The position numbers were made by a program, and so were the translations under genes. From Euryodendron excelsum (taxonomy: Eukaryota; Streptophyta; Magnoliopsida; Ericales; Pentaphylacaceae): a stretch of 64,000 nt of DNA. Positions 45,683 to 58,400 of the stretch are shown in pieces. The stretch spans positions 29,943,836 to 30,007,835 of the forward strand of contig CM065381.1 in NCBI GenBank assembly GCA_033060915.1, written 5' to 3'. The notes under the pieces were generated by a model that was not told the origin of the DNA, did no database searches, and saw only the letters and a program-made list of their open reading frames with translations. Position 1 is the stretch's first letter, and each line of letters opens with the position of its first letter.

Positions 45683-46996
45683 ATAATGAAACCCTAGATT
45701 GAAATCAAAGAGAAGGAGAGAAGCAAACTTATCCCAAGAAGATAATCAATCCACACAAGAAGCAAGGAAGATGTGCTAGGAGATCGCCCTGGAAAAGTCA
45801 CACGAGAAAGAGAGAGAAAGGGGACAAGCAGCCAAAACAAGAAGAATGACCAAAATGATGCTCAAAAAGTGTTTTAAGCACTCTGCCACTAGTGCGCCAA
45901 AGCGCACCCACATTGTGCCATGGCACTATGACCCTCCCCAATTTCCCCTTTTTTGAATAAAAGAAAAGAAAAGAAAATTACATAAAGAAAATAATGTTTG
46001 GAAAAACTAGAAGGCGTTAACAAAAAACTAATAGAAACAAATGACTTGAAAATCACAATTTTTGAGAAATCTATGCAAGTATTTCATGCATCAAGAATTC
46101 AAGCAACCATACCAAGTGCTCAAGTTCATGAAGATCATATCAAGATTTCAACAAGATGATGACGTTCACAACCAACTGACAAAGTGAGTGTGTGAGCATC
46201 AAGAATAGTAATATCAAGCCTTAAGATAAAAAAAAAAAAACACATTTTAAGTACTTGAATTAAGAATTTACAAAAGATATCACTAGCATGAAAATCAAAT
46301 TGATTAAAAACCAATCAAAGCTCATTATTCAAAAATGCAAAGGCTCCCCCTTAAATGCACAACACCACTTAATGGCTTTTTCTTTTGAGGCCAAATGCAG
46401 CTTTCGCTCTAATGAGCAAAGTAGCCTTTTCTATGACGCTTCAAACCAAATTGCACATTATGGCAAATGTTTATAGTAGCTTTCACTCTATACTCATAGG
46501 TAGCCTTTTCCTTGGTCTTAATATAAAGATCTTTTGAAATGCAGCAAAATTATTTTTTTTAACAAACAGCTCACTCTTGACATTCTTTTGCATACGATGG
46601 CACAAAAGGAAGACAAGGCATTTATGAATATAAACTTAAGAAAGGATATGCACTCATAACAATTCAAATGAGGCAAGTACACATCAAAACAATTTTAGGC
46701 TCAACTTGTTACTTCTTGATGAACGTGCACAAAGAGTTGAAATAGTTATGAAAATCATCACTTGAACTTACAAGATAATCAATTCATACTTGGCATGAAT
46801 AAAAATATTTTTCCAAGACTATGGAGTCTGATTCTATCACATGAAGACAAGTATATGTAAGTCAAAAAATATGAATACAAGTCAAAAACAACAAAAGTTC
46901 TCTCCCCCCCCCCCCCCCCCCCCGCCCCCGGGGTCTTTTCTTTTATATATGAAAAATAAGAACATATACATATATATAAGATGAAGAGGATTGGAA
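45683..46996 (-). other. Sirevirus region between RNase H and solo LTR C
   Basis: No protein family recognised. Contains a purine motif (AAGGGGGAGCC on the minus strand, 46342-46352) and a C run of 20 followed by GCCCCCGGGG at 46904-46932. It is the continuation of the 3' region also seen at 39320-40812 and 34925-35137. Confidence 0.6.
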
Positions 46997-49900
46997 TCAC
47001 TTAAGAAGACTAACCCCTATAACTTTTCTAAGATTTTCAAATCTAAGAGCATTTAGAGGTTTGGTGAAGAGATTGGCACATTGATGATCTGTGTGAATAT
47101 ATTCTAGAGAAATGACCTTATCCTTAACAAGATCATGAATGAAATGATGACGAATGTCAATGTGCTTGGTATGTGAGTGTTGAATGGGATTCTTTGAAAT
47201 GTTAATTGCACACATGTTATCACAAAACAAGGTAATTGTACCTTGATCAAAACCATAGTCTGTCAACATTTACTTCATCCAAAGTAGTTGTGTACAACAA
47301 CTATCGGCAGCAATATATTTTGCCTCAGCAGTGGACAAGGAAATGACATTTTCCTTTTTGCTATGCCAAGCAACCAAGTTGTTTCATATGTAAAAACACT
47401 CGCCTGAGGTGCTTTTCCTATCATCCACACAATCTACCCAATTAGTGTCTGAGAAGCTGACATTAGTATCTAATGTGAACCAAATTCCATATCCTAGAAT
47501 ACCATTCACATACTTACTGATTCTCTTAACAACATTCAAATGCAACTCTTTTGGACATGATTGAATTCTAGCACAAACACCAACACTAAAGGCAATACCT
47601 GGTCTACTAGTAGTCAAATATAACAAGCTACCAATCATGATTTGAAATAAAGTATGATCAACTTCTTTACCTTATTCATCTTTGCTCAATTTTGTACTAG
47701 TACTCATAGGAGTCCTAGCATGCTTTGTTGAAGATATCATTTTTAACAAACTGTTCCAATTCTTGTTGCATATCATTCATCCAATTTTCATCACACGAGG
47801 CATCTTTAACATTTTTTGGTTCGGATTTTGAGGTATAGCAAGTGAAATTTACCTAATTTCTTACCTGAAGCCATGTTTTCATTCTATTTGTCACATCTCC
47901 TATAACTTGTGTGACTGGATGATTCAACTTGACACAAGCAGAAGGTTCTTTTTTCCTTAGAGTTTTAACACGTGTAAGTGTTGTTTCAATAGGTTCATCC
48001 TCCTCAACTTGTTCCAAAATAGTCTCTTTCTCCATTTCAATTGGTTCACCAAGGGGTTGCAAAAGAACCTCTAGTTCTTCATCATTGTTTCCAACATTTT
48101 GTGAACTTGAGTCATCCACCACAACATTAGCAAACTCAATAACAATTAAGGTATTTAAATTATAAACATTATAAGCATGACTATTAATGGAGTAGCCAAG
48201 AAGTATTCCTTTATTGCTCCGAGAGTCAAACTTTCCTAAATATTCTCGATCCCTTAGGATATAACACTCACTCCCAAAAACTCTAAAATATTTCACATTT
48301 GGTTTGTTGCGATTCCAAATCTCATATGGAGTTTGCCTTGAACCAGGCCTTAAGTAGACCCTGTTAATCACATAGCAAGCCGTATTGACAGTTTTCGCCC
48401 AAAACTTGAGTGTGATTGATTGTTATGTAATATTACACGTGCCATCACTTGAATGACATAGTTCTTTCTTTCGACAAATCCATTTTTTTGTGGTCTTTTA
48501 GGAGTTGAAAACTCATGCCTTATTCCATGTTCATCACAAAAATTAACATATTTAAAATTTTTGAACTCCTTCCCATGATCAGTTCTAATCCAAATGATAC
48601 ATCCAATGGTAGTGTTCTTTTCTATCTACAGCCTGGTGCACAAAGACTTAACACATCAAAAGTGTCAGACTTCTTTCTCATAAAATTAACCCAAGTAAAC
48701 CTAGAGTAGTCATCCACAGCAACAAAGATATACTTCTTAACTCCAAGGCTTTTGGTACGGGTTGGTCCCATGAGATCCATATAAACAAGTTCTAATGGAC
48801 TTTTGGTTGCAAGCCATTTGGATTTCTTATGAGAGATTCGAATCTATTTACCTAGCTAACATGGTCCACACACAGTATTCAAAGATTTTTCTAATTTGGG
48901 AATGCCTCTTACAAGCTCAGATTTTTCCAATCTTGACAAGTCTTTAAAATTGATATGGCCTAATCTTTCATGCCATAGTTCTACTTCATTAGACTTTGTT
49001 GAATGACAAGCAATGTCATTTAAAGGCATAATCCCATAGCAATTATTTGAAGTACGCAATTCATACATGACACAAATACCTTTTTTTATTTACAATGAAA
49101 TATTTAGATTTTGGAATCTAAAATTTGTATTTACTATCACACATTCGACTTATGCTAATGTGATTAGCTTTCAACCCATCTACATATAACACATCATCGA
49201 ACTGAGGAATTCCAAGAGCAACAATTATACCTCTTTCCATGTGTTTAGAAGTGGTCACGTCACCAAAGTGACACTACCACCATCAAAATCCTCAAGTGAA
49301 GTAAACAAGGAGTCGTTGTCACACATATGCCTTGAGCAACCACTATCAAAGTACCACATATTATAATCATGAGCTTTTAATACTGTGAGTGCAACATAGC
49401 AATTCAGGCCATGCTTTCTAACCCATAAAGGTTTTGTTCTTGACTTAAAATTTTCTCAAAAACCTTGGGTTGAAAGTATTGAGCTTGATTATCAAAATAG
49501 TTTTGTCTAAAATTTCTTTTAAAGAAATATCTTGTTCTTAGTTGATAATTCTGAAGAATTTTGAAAATTTTGGATATGATTGGTGATAATCATCAGCTAG
49601 AACTTGAAAATGATTGTTGTAATATCTATTTTGATATATAGGTTCAAATTGAACTCTCATCCTCAGAGCAGTAATCCTTTTGAGACAATTTAGCCTAATA
49701 TGTCTTCTAATACCACAATGATGACATATAGGTACAAATGGAACATGAAAAGGTTGAGTATTTACCTTATAGGGCATTGCATCTACCCTTGGTTGACTCA
49801 CCTTACGCTTTTGCGGTCGACGCTTTGGTGCTCGTTGATTCTTTAAACACTTTTGATTCGAGGTTGGCTTTGATTCATCAATCCTTGGCAAGATATAAGG

Positions 49901-50775
49901 TACACGTTTTGATTCGTTGGTCGCATTAGATGACAAAGGTACATCTTCAAATCCTATGCCACTTCTATCATGTGAGCTCTTCTGGATGCTAAGCATATGT
50001 TCCAACTTTCCAGTTGCTCCTATTTGTCATTTGAAAGTTGCATTAATATCAATCAGCTCTTTCTCAAGACACCTCACTTTCTCTTCAAATTTCTTTTTGG
50101 AATCGTTACTTTCCTATAACTCATTTTTAGCTTCCCGTAGCTTGTTAAAGATGGTCTCCCGTTCAGTTTGAAACTGATTTAATTTGGCAGAGAACTCAAC
50201 TACTTCTTGCTTCAGAACATCTCTCTCTTTTTAAATGGCTTTGTACTTGATTGTCACTTTCAACTTGTGGTCTTTTAGCTTTATACATTCATCATACATC
50301 TCCTTGTATGCTTGATGAATATCTGAATTTTCATTTTCATAATCACTTGAGCTATCTTCTCTGTCATGTTCAATGTTAGTTTCTAAAACATCTTCAACTA
50401 AAATTTGAGAGGAAGAAGAGGATTTAGTAGATTCTTGCACAGACGAAATGAAAGCTGCAAAATTATAATTGCTTCCTCAGAAGAAGATTCCTCAAACTCG
50501 TCTGAGATAGTGTCATCCCAAGTGAGAGTCATTACTTTGTTCTTTTTCTTTTTCTTGTTTGGGCAGTCTTGGGCACTATGACCAAAGCCTTGACATTCAC
50601 AAGATTGAATGGATCTAGACTGCTAAGACTTGGGGGCCTTGTATCATAGATTTGGAAGGGCTTTGGTTTGGTCTCCAACTTACCTTTTTTTTTCTTACTA
50701 GGCGTAGGGCCATTGTTCTTCCTATTTCTAAGGAACTTCCTAAACTTTTTAGCAGACAAGGCCATCTCAGCTTGG
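46997..50775 (-). pseudogene. Sirevirus gag end, protease, integrase and RNase H; RT core deleted
   Basis: Minus-strand order: gag C-terminus with a zinc knuckle, CECQGFGHSAQDCP (about 50565-50610), whose first canonical Cys is Ser; an acidic, Ser-rich linker (50231-50520); a second knuckle, CHHCGIRRHIRLNC (about 49685-49728); protease DSG in WYFDSGCSRHM (about 49326-49358); pre-integrase LWHERLGHINFKDL (about 48945-48990); integrase with all three acidic residues, in YMDLMGPT (about 48770), RTDHGKEF (about 48575) and GFVERKN (about 48470); integrase C-terminus (47853-48371); the start of RT (ENWMNDMQQELEQFV, about 47745-47795); then directly MISSTKHARTPMSTS near 47710, so the RT core including YVDD is missing; the RT end (47384-47638); and RNase H (46997-47269, FCDNMCAI and ending VIGVSLLK). 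Frameshifts and stops are present. Confidence 0.9.
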
Positions 50776-53700
50776 TCTCATGGCCCAGTTTTTTCACACT
50801 TCCGAGAATGGTGGGGAAAATACACGGTACTCTGTCGTTAGAATTCATCCTCCTAGAATGACGAGCACGACTAGGTTTGGATTAAAAATTAATTTGAATA
50901 AGGACTTTTGGAAAGGATTTGGAGTCACCCCTTAACTTGGTTAAGGTGAGTTAGGTCGCCTAAAACTAAATGCAATCCAAAGATTAAACTTAAGGTTTTT
51001 GAAAAGATTTTAAAAAACTTCCTTAAGAGAGGGTTTTTGGAGAAAACAGTTTGTTTGGTAAACTTTGAAAAGATTTAAGCCCATTTTTAAAAATGTCTAT
51101 GGTTTTGGTCTCTTGAAAACAGTGATATATTGTCTGGGGGTTGGTTATATATAGAGAAGATGTACTAGGCTATCACCCTATCCCATACCCTTGCAGTACC
51201 TACATGTCTTTCTACCCTAGGTTCACTCATTTAGAATCTCTAATTAACAAATGTCCAATACTATCCACTTTGAAAAGAATTTTGGAAAGAAGGTTTGATA
51301 TGACGCATGACATGTAAGTGAAAAGAATTTGAATTTAGATACTGATTTTGAAAAAGAAAATTGAAATTTAGAAAAAGGTGGTGAAAATTAAAAATTTTAA
51401 AAAGGTTGTGACCACACTCATGAGGGTTGCCTACTTATCCCTTTATTAGGAATCAGGTCAGTCATAGTTCGAACTCGGGATCTAATTGAAAATAGACACT
51501 TTGGGGTCTTATTTGATTTGAACTTTGATTTGAAATTGACTTTGATTTGGAAAGGTTAAATTGAGTTTTAAAATCATCTTAATTTGAATGGGAATTTGAA
51601 AATCATCTTGATTTGGACTCGAGTTTAAGTTTTCTAACTTAGGGTTAGGGGTTAAACTTGGGCTTTGACATCCTAGGACTTTAGTAACCTAGAGTTTGAA
51701 GAATGCAATTGAATTGGAAAGACTTGATTTGAACTTAAAAAGTTTCGATTTAAGAAAGTCTGAAATTAGAAAAGTTTCAAATTAAGAAAGTTACGTTTTA
51801 GGAAAGTTCTATTTTTGAAAAGTTTCAAATTAGGAAAGTCAGATTTAAGAAAGATTAGGAAAACTGTTGATTTGATTTAGAAACACTTGATTTAGAAAGG
51901 ACTTGTAAATATTTGACTTGATTTGGAAATATTTGATTTGGAAGAATTTGTAAAACTTAAACTTAGGAAAGCTTTGAATTGGGAAGGTTCCATTTTAAAA
52001 AAGTTTTCATTTTATGAAAGACTTGATTTAGAAAGATTTGATTTAAGAAAAAGTTTGAATATAGAAATGTTTAAACTTAGAAAGATTTGAAATTTGGAAA
52101 TCAGATTTCAAAGTTTGAAATTAGGAAAGTTGAAAATTTGAAAGATTTGAAAAGTTGGGTTTAGAAAGTTGAGTTTGAAAATGTTTGACCTAGAATTGAG
52201 GTAACTTAGGATTTAGGCAATCCTAAAACTTAGGGTTTATGCAAAGCACTTTAATTGAAAAAGGAAAGTTTTGTTTTTGAAAAATTTTGAAAAATGAAGT
52301 TTCAGAATTTAGAAATATTGAAATTAGGAAAGATTTTATTTCTATTTCCTAAAATGAAGGATTGAATTTTATTTGCAAAAATAGAGGGTTTGATTTAGTT
52401 TCCAAGATTGGAAGATTTGATTTGATTTCCTATTTGGACAATATTTGATTTGGCATAAAATTGGAAAGTTTGAGTTTTGAAAATCTTGAATTTGGAAATC
52501 TATGATTTTATGTAGAAAAAGGTTTTGAAAAGCTGTGATTTAAGGCAAATAGAAAGTCATGATTTTAAGAAAGGATTTAGGGTTTTCTAATCATGGATTC
52601 TAGGGTTTTGACTTGGATTTCAAGATAAGGAGTTTTTGGAAAGTAGATCTTTGAATAGAGTTTTTTAGGAAGTGGATTTGCAAAAACTATTTTGGAAAGG
52701 TTTGAATATGAATTTTGCAAGTTTCTTGGATATCTCACTTCCCTAAAACGATTCTAACCATGAAAGGAGGACCATTATAGGGTTGGGATTTTGAAAATAA
52801 TAAGAGTTTAAACAAGATTTGGACCTCGATGATCCCATTGAATCTAACACTTTCCTAAAGCAACTTTAACCATGGAATGGCTAGAATCACTATAGAATTG
52901 TAATTTATTGAAAAATAATTTAGGGTTTGAACCCAAACTTTGGACTTTGATGGTCACTTTAAATATATCACTTTCCTAAAATGACCTTAACCATGGAATG
53001 GCTAGAATCATCTTAGGATTACGGTTTTGAAAACAAGTTTGAAAGAAGGAGGTTTTAAATGCAAGTTTTGAAAGAGAACTTTGATGCAAGTTTAAAAATA
53101 ACTTTGAATGTAATATTGAATACAATGCATGAACATGACAACCACAATGCAATAAGGTTGTGAAAATACAAGGTTAGGCTTCACCACATAATCAAGGGGG
53201 CTGGACCCACACCATCTTAGGGGGAACTTAAAGAAAATCCCTAGCACTGTAATTCTCTCTAAGACCTTCCTAGGCATAAACCGGGAGGTCCTTTGTTTCA
53301 AGCATGCAAAAAGAGGAGCTAGAAGATGGGGATTAAAATATAACAGAATCCAAGTGGGTTTAGAGGGAGAAGAGAGAGGGAGGATTGCATAAAATAAATC
53401 AAAAACCTAGTGTGTCTTCTCTTTGCTTTGATTACTTTGTTTGCTTTGTTTGCTTACCTTTGAGAGCCTTGAACACATAGCACTTGATCTTCAATAGATG
53501 CTTGGAGGCTTGTATTTGAGTGCATAGAATGTGTAGAAGTTAGGGTTTGTGTGTATGGAGTGTTTGAAAACTAGGGTTTCAAAGAGACTTGAGAAAACTA
53601 GGATTTTGAAGCCTGTTTTCAATGAGGCAGCGTTTCTAAACTAAGTTTACAGATCCCTTTTACGTAAGGGAAGGTTTGTATTTATGGGCAATTAGAACAA

Positions 53701-55348
53701 GAATTGGTGCTTGTTATAGTGGCGCCAGTTTGTTTTTAAGCTTAGTGGTGCTAGGTTATTTTTTGGCTTGGTGCCACTACTAATGATGCCAGTCCCTTTG
53801 AAAACTTTTGAAGCGGCGAAAAAAATATCTTTCAACCCTTGGGACGCAAGGCAAAAGATTTGGGTGCCTGTCCTAGTGACTACCATGCATTTATTAGCCT
53901 ATCTCCACTTGGAGTGACTCTAAAAAGTTCGGAAATGATTTGGAAGGTCAAGGATGGACGAGAATCCCAAAAAGAGTGTTTCGAAGGTAACTAATTTGAT
54001 AACCAGAGCCGATATTGTTAAAAAGGGTGATCAGCCCTCTAGGGGTAAAATGATTATTTAAACAGTGAAACACCAAAATTGGTTTGGGATTAACGAGGAT
54101 ATGATTCAAAGGTTAGAAATGCTATCAAGAGTGTTATGAAGGATTGCCGGTTTAATATTCAAAGTCAGCATGCTTGGAAGAGGCGCTTGGCCACACTAGA
54201 GGCAAAACGATCATTTTACACCGGGTTTGCTAGAATGGATGCAAAATGATCTGGAAAGGTACTTGAAGGTTGGGAATATTGTTAGAAGTGTCCCTAGAAG
54301 GTAAACTAGTTAGATACCTAGAGCCAGTGTAGTTCCCAGAGGCAACCAGATGCTTAGGGGCAAAATGGTTATTTTTTACCAGATGGTCTCAAAATTGATT
54401 AGGAACCAACTGGAAGGCATCTGAACATGCCGGATTATCTTTGGGAGAATCTTGAAAAGGTGGACTTACTGCTCTGAAAACTTTGGTACTTTATCAAAAA
54501 ACGTACCGGTAGGGCCCAAGCGGTAGTTTGGTTATTTTTCACTAGAGTGGGCTAGCAGGCATTGGTGTTGACCTGGGTTTTGAGTGTTTCCATCATTGTG
54601 ACAGTGTGTGATGAGTTGGTTTCCAAAGGTATCCCGTCCTTCGGTAAATGTGTCACAGCCAAGAGGCGTGTTCAGTCCCATGATATAAGGGGTTTACTGG
54701 CAATTCCCAATGTTAACTTATTTACGAGTATTTCTGCTGCTCTAACGGTTGCAATGTTTATGAATGTTTCCGTCACTCTAACGGTGCGCATTCATTCCAG
54801 AAACTGCTTGATCTCGGGAAGCTATTGAATGGTCTTATCGTCTTGGGGCCTTAGGTATTTTCCCAATCGATGTGCCGAATATTGGATATTTTACATTGGT
54901 GGGCTAGCAAGCACTAGAAGTGAACCGCTCTACCATCTCAGGGACTTAGGTTCCGTACCGGTCGACGGGTTTAAAGGGACTTACAGTTTCTAGAGATTTT
55001 CTCAGTAAACGTGTTGCGCTGAATGGATTTACCATCTGATAGATTAACTTTCTCGAAAAACGGGGTCAAATTGAGTTTGATTGACTTGGACTGGAATTAG
55101 AATTGGAATTGAGGTTGAAATAAGGACTTACCGTCTTTAAGAAGATGTGCCAACTAGAATTAGACCGAGTAATACTCTAAGGGTATTTAAGTCATTTTGC
55201 TTCTATTGGGTTGAGCGAGCCTGCAAAGTGGTTGATTAACTGGAATGAGTTTGGAAAGTCGATTTGGGCTTGAATGTGTCTATATTGGTTTGAATATGAG
55301 TTCGGTCGGGCTAGAAATTGTCGAGTGGGCAAAAATGGGGCTCTTACA
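50776..55348 (-). mobile_element. Solo LTR D of the large family (4573 bp)
   Basis: Target duplication CTTGG at 50771-50775 and 55349-55353, perfect. The left end is damaged (TCTCATGGCCCAG where others have TGTCGCACCCAG); the right end is GGGGCTCTTACA. Minus-strand TATA-like CATAAATAC near 53677-53685. C-poor (on plus) tract about 51480-52740; block GGTTGCCTACTTATCCC near 51426. It sits within gag, and the gag frame continues across the duplication (DQ before, AEMALSAKKF after). Confidence 0.9.
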
Positions 55349-55470
55349 CTTGGTCAAACTCATGTTCTTCCTCACTAGTGTTCTTACTTAATGGACTAGG
55401 GAGCCATGCTCTTGTTAGTCCTTTTGTTTTGTTTCAAATTCATTTCATAAGTTTGAAGTGAGCCAACTAT
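55349..55470 (-). pseudogene. Sirevirus gag middle segment between solo LTRs D and E
   Basis: Only 122 bp, but clearly gag: GSLQTYEMNLKQNKRTNKS in one minus-strand frame and NTSEEEHEFDQ in another, a typical stretch between the gag core and the zinc knuckle. Stops and one shift are present. Confidence 0.82.
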
Positions 55471-58400
55471 TGTGCTCCGATTTTTTGCACTCGAGGAAAA
55501 TACACACAAGTGGAAAAAACAGGATACTCTCTCATTATAATTCATCCTCCTAGAAGGATGGGTGTGACTAGGTTTAAATTGAAAATTGATTTTAAGTAAG
55601 AGCTTTTAGAAAAAGGTTTGAAGTCGTCACCTAACTTGATTAAGGTGAGTTAGGTCACCTAAAACTAAGCACAATCCAAATATTACACTTAAGGTTTTTG
55701 AAAAGGTTTTTAAAACTATCTCAAGAGAGGGATTTTAAGAAAATAGGTTATTTGGCAATCTTCGGAAAGTTTTAAACCCTTTTTTAATATAACTCTATTT
55801 TGGTCTTTTAAAAATAGTGATTATAGGTTTGGAGGTTGGTTATGCGTAAGGAAGATATCCTAAGATCATCACCCTAGAATGCCTTTCGGTACCTACATGT
55901 TTATTCACCCTAAATTCACTCATTTAGAATCTTTGATTAATAATTGTCTAATTATATCCACTTTAAAAGAGAATTATAGAAAAGATGTTTGACATAATGT
56001 ATGACATGCAAGTGCAAGAAAAGGTTTGACTTTGAAAAATATATTTGAAAGAAAGATATGGTTTTTGAAAGAAGGTTTTAAAAATTGAAAATAGATTATG
56101 GAATTGTAGATTTAACAAAGGTTGTGACCGCACCTACGAGAGTTGCCTACGTATCCCTTTTTGGGAATCGGGCCAGTCATAGTTCGGATAAGGGTCTGAT
56201 TGAAAATAGACACTTTGAGGTCTTTGAAGAGTTTGATTTAAAAAGATTTGATGCGAAAGAGTTTGATTTGAAAAGAGTTTGACTTGAACTTGGAATAGAA
56301 GATTTGAAATTAGAATTTAATGTGAAATTGAACCTAGACTTAGAATTGGACTTGGAAAAGGGTTTGAACTTTGAAAGAGAATTTGGACTAGATTTGGAAA
56401 GATTGAGATTTTGAAAACATCTTGACATAGATTGGAATTGGAAAACCATTTTGGTTTAGAAAAGAGTTGAAACTTCCTAACTTAGGATTAGGGTTGAATT
56501 AAGGTTTAGGCATCCTAGGGTTTAGGTAAACTAAGGTTGAAGCATGTAATTGGATTGAAAAAAAAAAGATTTGGTTTAGATTTGAAAGGTTTGATTTTAG
56601 AAAGTTAAATTTAAGGAAGATTTTAAAAGAGATTTGATTTAATTTAGAAACACTTGACTTAATCACTTGGTTTGAATGAATTTAGAAAGTTAGTCTTAGG
56701 AAAGACTAGATTTTAGAAATCTTTAAATTTAAGAAAGATTCAAAATAGGAAAGTTTCATTTTATGAAAGTGCCAAATTAGGAAAGTTTTATTTTAGGAAA
56801 GTTTCATTTTAAGAAAGTTTTGAATTTAGAAAGCTTGAATTTAGGAAAGTTTTGAATTAGGAAAGGTTCGATTTTAGGAGAGTTTAATTTTACGAAAGTT
56901 TTGAATTTAGAAAGTTTGAACTTAGGAAAGTTTTGAATTAAGAAGGATTTGATTTCTATTTCCTAAAGTATAAGATTAGATTTTATTTTCAAAAATAGAT
57001 AATTTGTTTGGTTTCTAAGTTGGAGGATTTGATTTAGTTTCCTAAATTAGAAGATTGGATTTGACATGGAATTAGGAAGGTTAAATTTTGAAAATCTATG
57101 ATTTTATGCAGAAAAAGAGACTTTGGAAATGTAGGATTTGATGTAGATGATAGTTTTTGGAAACTTATGATTTGAAATAAAAGAGAAAATCATATTTTTA
57201 GGAAAAAGAATTAGGGTTTCCTAACCATGAGATCTAGGGCTTGACTTGGACCTCAAGAAAAAAAGTTTTTGGAAAGTAGATCTTTTGAAGAGAGTTTCTA
57301 TGAAGAAAACTTGAAGAGACTTTTTTAAAAAGTGGATTTTTGAAGAGATCTTTTGGAAAGGAGTTTGAAAAGAGTTTTTGGAAAATAGATTTTTGAAGAG
57401 AGTTTTTGGAAAAGAGTTTAAAAAGCAATTTGGAGAATAATTTCAATATAGAGTTTTGAACTCTTTTGAATATCTCACTTTCCTAAAACGACTCTAACTA
57501 TGAAGAGATTGGAACCATTCTAAGTTGGTAGTTTTGAAAACAACATGAATTTGCAATAGGGACCAATATGATCACATTAAATATCACTCTTTCCTAAAAC
57601 AACCCTAACCATGGAATGGCTAGAATTATCTTAAGATTGTGATTTTGATAAAAAAAATAATAATAATAATAATATAGGGTTTAGACCCAAAATATGGACC
57701 TTGATGGTCACAATGAATATAACACTTTCCTAAAACAACTCTAACCATGAAATAGCTAAAATCACTTTAACATTGTGGTTTTGAAAACTAGTTTTGAATG
57801 CAAGTTTGAAATAGAGTTTTGATGTAACTTTTGAAAACAATTTTGAATGGATGTATGATATGCACAATGCAAGTAGGTTCAAGAACATACAAGGTTAAGC
57901 TTCACCACATAATCAGGGGGGCTGAATCCACACAATCTAAGGTTGAACTAAAAGAAAGCCTCCGACACAGTGACTTTTAATAGTCCTTCCTATGCATGAA
58001 TTGGGGAATCTCTTATTTCAAGCATGCAAGAAAGGCGGGTAGAAGATAGGGGATTAAAATAGAAGAAAATCTAAGTGGGTTAGGAGGAAGAAGAGAGAGG
58101 GGGAAGTACGTAAACGTAAAAAGAAAGCCTACCTTGCCTTCTTCTTGTTTTACTTGTTTTGTTTCCTTTGCTTTGCTTGATCCTTGAGAGCTTCTAAGTT
58201 GCAACACTTTGAGTCTTCAATGGAGGCTTTGGAGGCTTGTGTGTGAGTGTATAGAGTGTATGGATGTTAGGGTTTTAGTGTATGGAGGCTAGGGTTTGAG
58301 GAAACTAAAGAGGGCTAGGGTTTGGAGAGACTTTGAACTCTGTATTTCAAAAAATAAAGTTTTTGGAGTAAGTTTGTCGACCCTTTTCACGCAGGAGGAG

